DNA of 64,000 nucleotides from [Clostridium] celerecrescens 18A (GCF_002797975.1 NZ_PGET01000001.1:744001-808000); one strand, 5' to 3'. Positions 15,924-24,805 are shown, counted from the stretch's first letter. Program-made: numbers and translations. Notes: generated by a model from the letters alone, not told the origin.

Positions 15924-16553
15924 ATGAAAAATAAAACAATTAGTATCAGTATATTGTTACTTGCTGTCATCAGCTTCCTTATGGGGAGTTTAAAAATATC
16001 TCCTATAGTTACTGCCGGATATGAAATGTATAGGAATGCGACAGAAGCCATAAGTGTGCCGGATAAAGTAGAGGAGCTTAAACAGCAAAACAGTTATATC
16101 GCATTTGATGAAATACCGGATGGATATAAAGAACAGGTGTTGCAGTCAGAAGACAAACGTTTTTACTATCATTTTGGGTTTGATCCCATAGCCATGGCAA
16201 GGGCTATGGCAAACAATCTGATCGCAGGAAGCTTCGTGCAAGGGGGGAGTACGATCACCCAGCAGCTTGCAAAAAATATGTACTTTTCTTTTGAAAAGAA
16301 ATATGAACGGAAGGTGGCAGAATTATTTGTTGCTTTTCAGCTTGAAAAAGATCTTACAAAGGATGAAATACTGGAGCTTTATTGTAATATTGCTTACTAC
16401 GGGGAAGGATGCTATGGACTGAAGCAGGCGGCGAACCATTATTACGGCGTTGAGCCTTTGGATCTGACAAACACGCAGATCAAGGCACTTGTATGGACAA
16501 TTAAAAGCCCAAATAAGTACAATCCCAATGTTTACAAAGCGATTCCAGTATAA
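15924..16553 (+). CDS. Stand-alone GT51 peptidoglycan glycosyltransferase
   Basis: 209 residues from the ATG at 15924, nine bases after AAGGAG. An N-terminal membrane helix (about 4-24) anchors an extracytoplasmic glycosyltransferase family 51 domain. The catalytic Glu and its signature are in QSEDKRFYYHFGFD (about 79-92: E-D-x-x-F-x-x-H-x-G). The second motif GGSTITQQLAKN (about 112-123) and the third (FVAFQLEKDLTKDEILELYCN) are complete. There is no transpeptidase domain, so it is a monofunctional lipid II polymerase like MtgA/SgtB. Its promoter carries the motif shared with the Bce-type transporter operon, which fits a cell-wall stress response. The shared control is inferred. Confidence 0.9.
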   Translation: MKNKTISISILLLAVISFLMGSLKISPIVTAGYEMYRNATEAISVPDKVEELKQQNSYIAFDEIPDGYKEQVLQSEDKRFYYHFGFDPIAMARAMANNLIAGSFVQGGSTITQQLAKNMYFSFEKKYERKVAELFVAFQLEKDLTKDEILELYCNIAYYGEGCYGLKQAANHYYGVEPLDLTNTQIKALVWTIKSPNKYNPNVYKAIPV

Positions 16554-16649
16554 AAGATGTAAGCGTCCATTATCGTGCTGCTTACGCAAAATACTGCTTT
16601 GCAGCCCTTGGCCCGTTGTTTTCCTGATATAATAAAAAGTGACAAAAAT

Positions 16650-16703
16650 GTTCGTTCCCTGTAAGCAAAATCAATGGCTGTACAGCTAAGATGGAATTAT
16701 AAT
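16650..16703 (+). promoter_or_regulatory. Promoter with putative Bce-type regulator site (TraX-ABC operon)
   Basis: GTTCG-N6-GTAAG-N-AAAATC-N-ATGG at 16650-16677, with TATAAT at 16698-16703 and the TraX-like ATG 34 bases after it. It is identical in layout to the site upstream of the GT51 gene. It would drive the TraX-like gene and the ABC transporter behind it. Confidence 0.62.
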
Positions 16704-16737
16704 AGACATAAGTTAGAAATAGAAAAGGAGATCATAA

Positions 16738-17550
16738 ATGTTACAAAAAGGATTAAATAGTTTTCAGATTAAAGTAATTGCTTTGGTGCTCATGGTATTC
16801 GATCATATTCACTATATTTTTTCAGGTATTCTCCAGGTTCCGCTGTGGTTTACCATGCTGGGCAGATTATCAGCACCTTTATTCATCTTTGCTACAGCCA
16901 ATGGCATGAGATACACAAGAAACCCGTTAAAATATTTAATGCGTTTATGGTTTGGATTTGTATTTATGAACTTTGGCAATGATCTGATTAATCATTATTT
17001 CCCGTTGCCTAATGGGGGGATTATCATAAATAATATTTTTTCCACCCTATTTGTGATATGCCTGATCATATTCAGTATTCAGCGGATTTCCATATGCAGG
17101 AAAGAAAACCGTCCGTTTCTGCAATATGTATTATTAATGCTTGTTCCTGTTTTCAGCAGTATCATTATTTTTATGGCCATGTCTAATCCCAGCTTATTTT
17201 TAATAGCAAGAGGGATAATGTTCTTTGTTCCTTCCCTCTTATTCTGTGAAGGCGGTATTATACTGGTTATTTTAGGCGTTGGATTATATTTATGCAGCCA
17301 GGATAAAAAGAAAATAGGTATTTTTTATCTGGTGCTCAGTATTTTAGTCTTAGCAATGGGTTATAACCCCGAAGTCGGTGTGGAAAGCATGTTTTTGCAT
17401 AATATCCAGTGGTGCATGGTATTTGCTTTACCATTTATGCTGCTTTACAATAAACAGAAGGGCCGTGGAATGAAATATTTCTTTTATGCCTTTTATCCGG
17501 CCCATATTTATGCTTTTACGATTTTAGCAAATATTATTTCTAAATACTAA
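16738..17550 (+). CDS. TraX family membrane protein
   Basis: 270 residues with about eight to nine hydrophobic helices. The N-terminus FQIKVIALVLMVFDHIHYIF and the following GRLSAPLFIFATANGMRYTR are the family hallmarks; TraX acetylates F-pilin, and the wider family resembles membrane acyltransferases. In Firmicutes these are chromosomal proteins with no pilin target, so acylation of an envelope component is a reasonable guess but unproven. It is the first gene of an operon: AAAGGAG precedes the ATG and the ABC ATPase begins 17 bases after its stop. Confidence 0.85.
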   Translation: MLQKGLNSFQIKVIALVLMVFDHIHYIFSGILQVPLWFTMLGRLSAPLFIFATANGMRYTRNPLKYLMRLWFGFVFMNFGNDLINHYFPLPNGGIIINNIFSTLFVICLIIFSIQRISICRKENRPFLQYVLLMLVPVFSSIIIFMAMSNPSLFLIARGIMFFVPSLLFCEGGIILVILGVGLYLCSQDKKKIGIFYLVLSILVLAMGYNPEVGVESMFLHNIQWCMVFALPFMLLYNKQKGRGMKYFFYAFYPAHIYAFTILANIISKY

Positions 17551-17567
17551 GGGAGAGGACAGACACT

Positions 17568-18332
17568 ATGAATACAATCTTAAAGGTTCAGAACCTTCAG
17601 AAATATTACGGGAACAAAGGAAATGTCACAAAGGCTGTTGATAATATCAGCTTTAATGTTTCGGAAGGAGAATATATCGGAATCATGGGGGCATCGGGAA
17701 GTGGTAAAACCACCATTCTAAATTGTGTTTCCACCATTGATGATGCTACCTCAGGTCATATTTATATTGATGGAACTGATGTCACTGAGATGAAAGCAGA
17801 AGCCTTATCTAAGTTCAGACGTGAAAAGCTTGGCTTTATTTTTCAGGATTTTAATCTTCTGGATACTCTGACTGCCCATGAAAATATTGCACTGGCCCTG
17901 GCAATTATGAAAGCTCCTGCAGGAGAAATGGATGAACGGATCCACCAGGCTGCCTCCCTTTTAAACATCACGGAGGTACTGCAAAAGTATCCGTATCAGA
18001 TGTCAGGAGGACAAAAGCAGCGTGTAGCCGCAGCAAGGGCTATTATTACGAATCCAAGCCTGATTCTTGCCGATGAACCTACCGGTGCCCTGGATTCCAG
18101 GTCTGCAAAGATGCTTCTGGAAAGCTTTAAAAATCTCAATGAGCAGATAAATGCTGCCATTTTGATGGTAACCCATGATGCTTTTACCGCCAGCTATTGC
18201 AAACGCATTTTGTTCATCAAAGACGGAAAGCTGTTTAATGAGCTTATCCGGGGCAAGGAATCACGCAAAGAATTTTTTGACCGGATCATGGAGGTTATGG
18301 CCCTTCTTGGAGGTGATTTAAGTGCTGACTAA
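17568..18332 (+). CDS. BceA-like ABC transporter ATP-binding protein
   Basis: 254 residues, complete ABC ATPase of the MacB/BceA (type VII) group. Walker A GASGSGKTT (about 44-52), Q-loop in FIFQDFNLLD, signature MSGGQKQRV, Walker B LILADEPTGALD, and the switch His in MVTHD are all visible. It pairs with the FtsX-type permease, whose GTG start overlaps its last 11 bases. In such modules the complex frees lipid-II-cycle intermediates from peptide antibiotics (bacitracin, nisin, mersacidin or defensin types) and signals to the kinase. Specificity cannot be read. Confidence 0.94.
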   Translation: MNTILKVQNLQKYYGNKGNVTKAVDNISFNVSEGEYIGIMGASGSGKTTILNCVSTIDDATSGHIYIDGTDVTEMKAEALSKFRREKLGFIFQDFNLLDTLTAHENIALALAIMKAPAGEMDERIHQAASLLNITEVLQKYPYQMSGGQKQRVAAARAIITNPSLILADEPTGALDSRSAKMLLESFKNLNEQINAAILMVTHDAFTASYCKRILFIKDGKLFNELIRGKESRKEFFDRIMEVMALLGGDLSAD

Positions 18333-20295
18333 GCTTGTTTTTAAAAATGTAGGAAAAAGCATGCAGGATTATACGGTATATTTTTTCACTCTTGTTTTTG
18401 GCGTTTCTATCTTTTATATGTTTAACTCTATCTATGCACAAAAGGAAATCATGGTAGTGACGGAAATACTGACCGATTCCATGATTGCACTTAGAAAGAT
18501 ATTATCAGTCATATCTGTGTTTGTTGCAGTGATCCTGGGTTTTTTGATCGTCTATGCAAATAGTTTTTTCATCAGGCGTCGTAAAAAAGAAATGGGTATT
18601 TACATGACTCTTGGTATGAGCAAAGGTAAAATTTCTGCCATTCTTGTACTTGAAACATTTCTCATGGGACTCCTTGCTTTAATTGCAGGGCTGATCCTGG
18701 GTGTTTTTGGCTCCCAGTTTATGTCCGTGTTCACTGCTAAAATATTTGAGGCAGATATGACTGCCTATAAATTCATATTTTCTCCAGATGCAGCGGTGAA
18801 AAGTATCCTTTATTTTGCGGTAATTTTTTTAACCGTAATCATCTTCAATACAATTGCAGTCAATAAGTATAAACTGATTGATTTGATTTATGGCGGCCGG
18901 AAAAACGAGAGCTTAAAAATCAGAAGTACCAAATTATCTGTGCTGGTTTTCCTGGTATCCATTGTTTTTTTAGGAACTGCCTATGGATTGGTTTTGAAAA
19001 ATGGAATTATTAATATTAATCGTATCTTCCTTTGGTCCATTATTTTAGGAATTGCTGGTACGCTGCTGTTTTTCTTTTCTCTTTCGGGAATACTTACAAA
19101 GCTGATACAATCAAATAGGAAGCTGTATTATAAAAACCTTACCATGTTTGTAACCCGTCAGCTAACCAGTAAGATCAACACGAATTTTATTTCCATATCC
19201 GTGGTCAGCATTGTTTTGCTTCTGGTAATTGGCATTTTTTCAACCGGTTATAGCATGAAAAATATTCTGTCAGCTGATTTAAAGGAGACTGCACCCTATG
19301 ATGTCAGTTTTTATGGTGATGGGAAAGGGAATCATAAGACCATATATGAAAGCCTTCCTTTGTCAATAAAAGGTATTGATGCGATTAGCCATGAATATAG
19401 TATTTACCGCGGGGACCTTCATTTCAAGGATTACCCGGTTGATTATTCTTCCCTGTCCTTTGATATTGGGAAACGCGGCGTTGATTTTGTTATGTTTTCT
19501 GATTTTCAAAAGTTTATAGAAATGCAGGGAAAGGAAAAGAACGACCTTCCTGGAAACGGATATTTCATCATTGCGACCGGCGATGTCTACCTGCATATTG
19601 CACAGCAGTTCCTTGACAGAAATGTAACAATTACCCTTGGGGGTAAAACGCTCCAGCCAAAGGGGGAAGTGCAAAACATAAAGCTTTCCAACAGTGATTC
19701 CGGTATTACATTCGTCGTAGATGACGGATTTTCTGAGATCCTTGACAAATCTCCGGATCAGGTGCTTAACATGATATGCAAAACTGGGGAAGGATCAAAG
19801 GAACTTCAGGAAAAACTGATTCAATATAGAAACAGCGAAGATTATCAGGAAAAGGGCTTTTGGTACTATTCAAGCAGAGATGAGATCTATGCCTCATCGC
19901 TTGCCATGAAAGCCATCATATCCTTTTTAGCCATTTACCTTGGTATTGTGTTTATGGTTGCCTGCGCGGCAATACTTGCAATCCAGCAGCTTGCCCAGGC
20001 ATCGGATAACAAGGAACGTTATGCATTGTTAAGGAAGCTGGGGGCTGAAAAGAAAATGCTGGACAGAGCATTGTTTGTACAAATTCTTTGTTACTTTTTA
20101 CTTCCTTTTATACTTGGAATTGTTCATTCTATTGTTGGGCTTACGGCTGTAAATGATGTAATGATGGCCTTTGAGCGTGTGAATGTGATGGATAGCGTTC
20201 TTATCCCGGCATTATTTATCGTTTTTATTTATGGCGTTTATTTTGGATTGACTTATATCGGATGTAAACATATATTAAGAAGAGATCAATATTAA
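18322..20295 (+). CDS. BceB-like FtsX-type ABC permease
   Basis: 657 residues starting at a GTG that overlaps the ATPase gene. About ten membrane helices; the first FtsX block surrounds FIRRRKKEMGIYMTLGMSKGK (about 75-95). A large hydrophilic extracellular region of roughly 200 residues (about 312-525) lies between helices 7 and 8, the drug-binding and signalling domain typical of BceB/VraG. The C-terminal FtsX block contains ERYALLRKLGAEKKML. With the ATPase it forms the detoxification and sensing pump of the module. A terminator follows 22 bases after the stop. Confidence 0.93.
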   Translation: MLTKLVFKNVGKSMQDYTVYFFTLVFGVSIFYMFNSIYAQKEIMVVTEILTDSMIALRKILSVISVFVAVILGFLIVYANSFFIRRRKKEMGIYMTLGMSKGKISAILVLETFLMGLLALIAGLILGVFGSQFMSVFTAKIFEADMTAYKFIFSPDAAVKSILYFAVIFLTVIIFNTIAVNKYKLIDLIYGGRKNESLKIRSTKLSVLVFLVSIVFLGTAYGLVLKNGIININRIFLWSIILGIAGTLLFFFSLSGILTKLIQSNRKLYYKNLTMFVTRQLTSKINTNFISISVVSIVLLLVIGIFSTGYSMKNILSADLKETAPYDVSFYGDGKGNHKTIYESLPLSIKGIDAISHEYSIYRGDLHFKDYPVDYSSLSFDIGKRGVDFVMFSDFQKFIEMQGKEKNDLPGNGYFIIATGDVYLHIAQQFLDRNVTITLGGKTLQPKGEVQNIKLSNSDSGITFVVDDGFSEILDKSPDQVLNMICKTGEGSKELQEKLIQYRNSEDYQEKGFWYYSSRDEIYASSLAMKAIISFLAIYLGIVFMVACAAILAIQQLAQASDNKERYALLRKLGAEKKMLDRALFVQILCYFLLPFILGIVHSIVGLTAVNDVMMAFERVNVMDSVLIPALFIVFIYGVYFGLTYIGCKHILRRDQY

Positions 20296-20316
20296 AATGT
20301 ATTTGAAAACCTTAAA

Positions 20317-20360
20317 GCAGGTCCGTGTTTTTCACACATTGAAAAACATGGACTTTTTAT
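20317..20360 (+). terminator. Terminator of the TraX-ABC operon
   Basis: AGGTCCGTGTTTTTC (20319-20333) pairs with GAAAAACATGGACTTTT (20341-20357) around ACACATT, followed by a T-rich end. Confidence 0.88.
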
Positions 20361-20435
20361 AACATTGTTTTTCTTTACGAAACGCAAGACTGGTACTATA
20401 ATTCATCTATAGTATAAATGAAGTGAGGAGAAAAG

Positions 20436-21035
20436 ATGAAGAAAGAATTGTCCTATTTTAGAGTTGGAGATTCCTTTGGCGGAAATCAGGATTGGTTCCG
20501 GGACCCAATGATGCATCTTGGTGGCTGTGGGGCAGCAGCAGCTTGTGATGCCTGCATCAATACAGCGCTCCATGACAATAAAACCCATCTGTATCCCTTT
20601 GATATTCAAAGACTTGACAAGGATGATTATATAAATTTTTCCAAGATAATGAAGCCTTATTTAAAGCCCCGATTTCATGGAATCGATACACTGGAAATAT
20701 TTATGGATGGGTTTTATAAATATTTGCAGGATGTGGGTGCTCCGGATGTACAGCTCACAGGCTGCCCGGGGGAGGTTCCGGCTAAGGAAGCAGCCAGGGA
20801 AATCATAAGCCAGATTGACAAGGGGATCTCGATTCCTTTCTTACTGCTGCGGCATAAGAATGTAAATTTTAAGGATCTGGTCTGGCATTGGTTCATGCTT
20901 GTGGGATATGAAGAATTCGAAGATGAATTTTTTGTAAAAATTGCAACCTATGGAGGGTTTCGCTGGCTGTCTTTTTATGAGCTGTGGGAGACTGGCTTCG
21001 GGCGCAAAGGTGGGATGGTATTGATTAGAGTTTAG
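20436..21035 (+). CDS. Putative papain-like (C39-type) cysteine peptidase domain protein
   Basis: 199 residues; I do not recognise a named family. MHLGGCGAAAACDAC (about 26-40) looks like a cysteine-protease nucleophile site at the start of a helix, and VWHWFMLVGYEE (about 149-160) looks like the catalytic His strand of C39/C39_2 peptidases; QLTGCPGEVP lies between. There is no signal peptide, so a cytoplasmic role is likely unless it is exported otherwise. It is monocistronic, with its own TATAAT near 20396 and a GTGAGGAG ribosome binding site. The fold is inferred from two short motifs; structure comparison would decide. Confidence 0.6.
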   Translation: MKKELSYFRVGDSFGGNQDWFRDPMMHLGGCGAAAACDACINTALHDNKTHLYPFDIQRLDKDDYINFSKIMKPYLKPRFHGIDTLEIFMDGFYKYLQDVGAPDVQLTGCPGEVPAKEAAREIISQIDKGISIPFLLLRHKNVNFKDLVWHWFMLVGYEEFEDEFFVKIATYGGFRWLSFYELWETGFGRKGGMVLIRV

Positions 21036-21073
21036 CAGTCACAGTAAGGTGGCAGCTCTTCTCTGATAAAGAA

Positions 21074-21116
21074 AGTGGCTTTTGGTACATGGAGGACCTA
21101 CAATCCAAAAGCCGCT
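21074..21116. terminator. Bidirectional terminator-like hairpin
   Basis: AGTGGCTTTTGG (21074-21085) pairs with CCAAAAGCCGCT (21105-21116), between convergent genes ending at 21035 and 21156. T-runs are short. Confidence 0.6.
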
Positions 21117-21155
21117 CATATGAAAAATGGTACAAATAAACGGTTTTGCGTTCAA

Positions 21156-21500
21156 TTATTCCTCATAATAATCTCCGCTGTTTTCTTTGTTTAAAGTCCC
21201 TGACAACTCAATCATCAAAAATTTCGTCAAAACTGTTACCACTGGCCGGTGCTTTACACCCTTGGGAACAATTATAAATTCCCCTGTGTTAACTTTTGAT
21301 TTTTCTCCCTCCGTTTCCAAGTAAAAGCTGCCCTCAATTACGTAAAACAGTTCGTCGGAATTTTCATGAACATGAAAATCCAATGTCCGATTTTCAACTT
21401 GTACGATACTTAGAATATTTCCATTTAAAAAGCCTGCTTTTTTATAAGTATATAACTCGGTGATTTTATTGGCTTCTGTTAAAAGATTAATTACATCCAT
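21156..21500 (-). CDS. Cupin domain protein
   Basis: 114 residues when started at the ATG at 21500, eight bases after GGAGG on the minus strand; longer upstream frames lack a ribosome binding site. One cupin barrel: motif 1 is DFHVHENSDELFYVIEGSF (two His and Glu as metal ligands) and motif 2 is GEFIIVPKGVKHRP (His). A small stand-alone cupin of this kind may be a metal-dependent isomerase, a dioxygenase or a ligand-binding protein; nothing more specific can be claimed. It is divergent from a LysR regulator with a palindromic site between them, so it is the likely target of that regulator. Confidence 0.86.
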   Translation of the reverse strand: MDVINLLTEANKITELYTYKKAGFLNGNILSIVQVENRTLDFHVHENSDELFYVIEGSFYLETEGEKSKVNTGEFIIVPKGVKHRPVVTVLTKFLMIELSGTLNKENSGDYYEE

Positions 21501-21558
21501 ATGCCATGCCTCCATATTTTTTTGACTTTCTTCCTGATCCCATGATACTATGTAATAC

Positions 21559-21577
21559 ATCAATCTGTAAAATTGAT
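21559..21577. promoter_or_regulatory. Putative LysR-type operator
   Basis: ATCAAT-N7-ATTGAT, a perfect palindrome containing the T-N11-A signature of LysR-type sites, centred in the 139-base gap between the divergent cupin and LysR genes. Confidence 0.55.
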
Positions 21578-21639
21578 TGTTTCGATTGTTACGATCTTGA
21601 ATACAGATGATCATGCTATGGACAGGAGGGGGATCCCAT

Positions 21640-22521
21640 ATGGATTTAAAGCGTTTGCATACTTTCTTAATATTAAGTGAAATAAAGAATTTCACAAAGA
21701 CTGCTGAATATCTTCATTACGCACAATCTAATGTTACTACCCAAATACAGCAACTGGAAGAAGAATTAGGTGTAAGGCTTTTTGAGCGTATTGGCAAAAA
21801 CATCACCCTTACTCCAGAGGGAGAAGAATTGATCGTTTATGCCCGGCAAATGCTTAATTTGTCGAATAATTTAAAGCACAAATTCGCTGATAAAAATGAC
21901 TATGGCCGTATCACCATTGGTGCGTCTGAATCTATATGTATCTATCGGCTGCCTGAAATTATAAAAGCCTATCAAATAGAACATCCCAATGTTGAATTGT
22001 TTTTAAAAGTTTTGGACACAACCGACTTTATGCCTTTGCTTACGAATAATACAATTGATATTGCATTTACTCTTGATGTCCCCATAAGTAATCCTTCCAT
22101 AATTACTGAATTACAGATTGAGGAAACGATTTGTGCGTTTTCTGTTCCTGAATACCCGCTTGCAAAAAAGACAGAAGTGGTGATAGAGGATTTTTCTGGT
22201 ATTCCTTTCATCCTAACAGGGAAAGGATGCTGTTACCGAAAAATGTTTGAAAAAGCTTTAGCTGAAGCTTCCATAACTCCAAAAGTTGTTCTTGAAACAA
22301 GCAGCCTGCAGGTAATAAAACAAACGGTACTTAGCGGGCTTGGGGTATGTGTACTTCCGCAGCTATCTGTGCAGAAAGAGTTAGAAAACGGGGAACTGGT
22401 ACCGCTTAGCTATATGATAAACGATAAAATTGCTTCACAATTGATATATCATAGAGATAAATGGCTTTCGAAAAATCTGGAAGATTTTATTGCCACTGTA
22501 AAAAAAGTTATCAGCAATTGA
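21640..22521 (+). CDS. LysR family transcriptional regulator
   Basis: 293 residues from the ATG at 21640 after ACAGGAGGGGG. N-terminal winged HTH: LHTFLILSEIKNFTKTAEYLHYAQSNVTTQIQQLEEELG followed by LFERIGKNITLTPEGE, the standard LysR signature (about 6-65). The remainder is a periplasmic-binding-protein-like effector domain in two lobes (YGRITIGASESICIYRLPEI; GFSL-type hinge region around FSVPEYPLAKK). Divergent from the cupin gene, so probably its regulator and an autoregulator. Confidence 0.92.
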   Translation: MDLKRLHTFLILSEIKNFTKTAEYLHYAQSNVTTQIQQLEEELGVRLFERIGKNITLTPEGEELIVYARQMLNLSNNLKHKFADKNDYGRITIGASESICIYRLPEIIKAYQIEHPNVELFLKVLDTTDFMPLLTNNTIDIAFTLDVPISNPSIITELQIEETICAFSVPEYPLAKKTEVVIEDFSGIPFILTGKGCCYRKMFEKALAEASITPKVVLETSSLQVIKQTVLSGLGVCVLPQLSVQKELENGELVPLSYMINDKIASQLIYHRDKWLSKNLEDFIATVKKVISN

Positions 22522-22757
22522 TTGATAAGAAATCATTCTAGCCTTTAAGGATTGCTATGGGAAGACCATATCCATATGGTTTTATTGAATGATAAAGTTT
22601 AGGAAAGTAATATCTTAAGAATCTTCAATTTTTAAGTAAAGTGGGATAGACTGAATGTATGAAGTGTTATAGAATATATTTATAGCAGGGCAAATAACTG
22701 CAGACCATTTTATATTGAAGCACGGTAGTACATTTTAGTACGGTTAAAATAAAATTA

Positions 22758-23339
22758 ATGAATCGGATGGTGACCATTTTGATTGAACATTTGCTATTTA
22801 CTTCACGGGATAAATTTAGAAATTGGTTAGAAGAAAATTGCCTCTCCAGCGGCGGAATCTGGCTGTTATTTGGAAAAGCAGGCGGGCCAAAGACCATAGG
22901 GGCAAATGAAGCGCTTGAAGAAGCCCTTTGTTTCGGTTGGATTGACGGTCAAATGAAGAGCATTGACGATAATAGATATATAAAATATTTCTCTTCCCGC
23001 AGAGAAAATAGTAAGTGGTCGGAGAAAAATAAAGCGCTTGTTGAAAAACTTGAAAAACAAGGACTAATGACTGATTATGGCAAAATTAAAATAGAAGAAG
23101 CTAAGAAAAATGGTCAATGGGATGCTCCCAAACCTGCAGAGATTACTGATGAACAAATAGGGCTTTTAAATGATTTGTTAAGAGCGCACGAACCGGCCTA
23201 TACGAATTTTCAGACGATGACACCATCTGTAAAAAAGACATATACACGGGCATATCTTGATGCCAAAACAGACTCCGGTCGAATTAAGCGTCTGGCATGG
23301 ATGGTTGAACGATTAAATAAAAACCTAAAGCCAATGTAA
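22758..23339 (+). CDS. YdeI/OmpD-associated family protein
   Basis: 193 residues. The family signature is clear: FTSRDKFRNWLEEN, SGGIWLLFGK, EALEEALCFGWIDGQMKSIDDNRYIKYFSSRRENSKWSEKN (about 53-92), and a C-terminal helical part (FQTMTPSVKKTYTRAYLDAKT; RIKRL). YdeI-type proteins have a DUF1905-like or helical fold and are linked to peptide stress and bacteriocin protection in some Firmicutes, but no enzymatic function is established. The start is uncertain: the ATG at 22758 lacks a good ribosome binding site, and an in-frame ATG (22770) or TTG follows. Monocistronic. Confidence 0.83.
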   Translation: MNRMVTILIEHLLFTSRDKFRNWLEENCLSSGGIWLLFGKAGGPKTIGANEALEEALCFGWIDGQMKSIDDNRYIKYFSSRRENSKWSEKNKALVEKLEKQGLMTDYGKIKIEEAKKNGQWDAPKPAEITDEQIGLLNDLLRAHEPAYTNFQTMTPSVKKTYTRAYLDAKTDSGRIKRLAWMVERLNKNLKPM

Positions 23340-23676
23340 TTATGCACAAACGATAATCTAAATAACCAATATTTTATGTTTCCAAAGGTGCAGATAGTAA
23401 AACCATGAGGGAGTGTCAGGGATTAACAAGCGGCTTCGCCATCCTTGACACCCCCTTACTTCATTTTGTGACATTTGGGGATAGTCAAGGCTAAATTTAA
23501 ATGGCTATAAATCATAAAATTGACAAATCCTATTTTAGTGCTATATTTGATGTATGATGAAAGTAAGGGAGACGTATGATCTGCCGATTGTCATTTATTC
23601 CTGGACGTCGGCAAAGAATGGCTTGCAGTTATAATGTATGACCTTTTGAATAAAAGCATAGAAGGAGGAAATTGTC
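23340..23676. other. Intergenic region with terminator and promoter
   Basis: 337 bases. A large GC-rich hairpin (23408-23456) ends the YdeI-type gene. A sigma-A-like promoter (TTGACA at 23520-23525, TATATT at 23542-23547, spacer 16) drives the following DUF1648 gene; the 130 bases between it and the TTG start contain nothing I recognise. Confidence 0.65.
23408..23456 (+). terminator. Large terminator-like hairpin
   Basis: AGGGAGTGTCAGGGAT (23408-23423) pairs with ATCCTTGACACCCCCT (23441-23456); the loop includes the small stem GCGGCTTCGCC. Only a weak T-run follows. Confidence 0.6.
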
Positions 23677-24759
23677 TTGAGTGAAAATTTAAGTTATATC
23701 ATTGGGATAATGGGGTTCTCATGGGTTCTTGTATTATTTTCCACTGCTTTAACCCCATATTTTATACAAAAAAATATCTGCTTTGGTATTTCTATACCTG
23801 TTAGCGAATATAACGATCCTAAGATAAAATTATTGCGGCGCAATTACTGCATCAGCTGTCTTGTGATTGGTTTGGTTTTGGGAATTGGAAGCACTATTTG
23901 TTATATCTGGATGCCGGCAGAGCGGGCGTTATGGCTCCAGCTTACCGGTATATTCCTGTATCTCGCTGCCAGTACTTTCATTTATTTTTTCGCGCGTTCA
24001 GAGATCAAGGCGATCAAACAAGAACGTGATTGGGAGATTGATACGGAGACAGTGACAAATAACAGTGAAAAGCCGGATAAAACCATTGGTACTGCGTGGT
24101 ATCTTTTGTATCTTGTTCCGATTGGCATTGCAGTTATTGCAGCAGTGTTTAAATATCCATCGTTACCCGGTCAAATCCCCATGCATTACAACCTTGCAGG
24201 AGAAGTGGACCGCTATGCTGCAAAATCCGTAGGTACTTTTGCTGTGATGCCATTGATCCAAAGCTTCACCGGCCTTCTGTTTGCAGGAATCAATTTTGGC
24301 ATTGGCACGTCCAGGCATCAGCGGAATCACCGGAGAACTCAGGCCTTTCATGGTATAATGAGTTTTTTCTTATATGCTGTCGGATTTATGGTAATGCTGT
24401 TATTTACCTGCATTCAACTTACTATGCTGTCCATAATAAATGAAAAGCTGATGATGGTTCTGCCCTTTGCCTTTATTGCTGTTGTTTTTTTGAGCTGTAT
24501 TTATCTTGGGGTAAAGGTCGGCCAGGGAGGAAGCCGGTTGGATATAAGGGATGATGTGACAGGAAACAAGGTGGATGATGACCGTTATTGGCTGGGTGGT
24601 TTTCTGTATTGCAACAAAGAAGATCCATCTCTTTTTGTAGAAAAACGATTCGGAATAGGTTATACCTTAAATTTTGGAAATCCTAAAAGTCTCATAGCGA
24701 TCGCTGCACTTATAATCTTTATTTTAGCAACTACGGTGCTTCCAATCCTGTTAGAGTGA
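23677..24759 (+). CDS. DUF1648 domain membrane protein
   Basis: 360 residues from a TTG at 23677 after AAGGAGG. About eight membrane helices. The central segment YPSLPGQIPMHYNLAGEVDRYAAKS (about 165-189) is the DUF1648 signature found in SdpI-like and related multi-membrane proteins. A hydrophilic insert with DDRYWLGGFLYCNKEDPSLFVEKR (about 308-331) resembles the DUF5808 module that often follows it. Many of these proteins sit beside GntR regulators or immunity genes; no such partner is seen here. Function unknown; an immunity-like or envelope role is only a suggestion. Confidence 0.82.
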   Translation: MSENLSYIIGIMGFSWVLVLFSTALTPYFIQKNICFGISIPVSEYNDPKIKLLRRNYCISCLVIGLVLGIGSTICYIWMPAERALWLQLTGIFLYLAASTFIYFFARSEIKAIKQERDWEIDTETVTNNSEKPDKTIGTAWYLLYLVPIGIAVIAAVFKYPSLPGQIPMHYNLAGEVDRYAAKSVGTFAVMPLIQSFTGLLFAGINFGIGTSRHQRNHRRTQAFHGIMSFFLYAVGFMVMLLFTCIQLTMLSIINEKLMMVLPFAFIAVVFLSCIYLGVKVGQGGSRLDIRDDVTGNKVDDDRYWLGGFLYCNKEDPSLFVEKRFGIGYTLNFGNPKSLIAIAALIIFILATTVLPILLE

Positions 24760-24805
24760 ACTGAGGCGGTTTTTATAATTTAGAAATAGGAAAGGAGGAA
24801 TAATA

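Noticed and set aside
16738..17550. TraX-family gene as evidence of a conjugative element
   Set aside because: No other transfer genes are present; chromosomal TraX-like proteins are common in Firmicutes and here the gene is in a Bce-type transporter operon.
20366..20402. A third copy of the GTTCG...GTAAG promoter motif before the peptidase-like gene
   Set aside because: A TATAAT is present, but no GTTCG/GTAAG blocks occur at the required 48-base offset.
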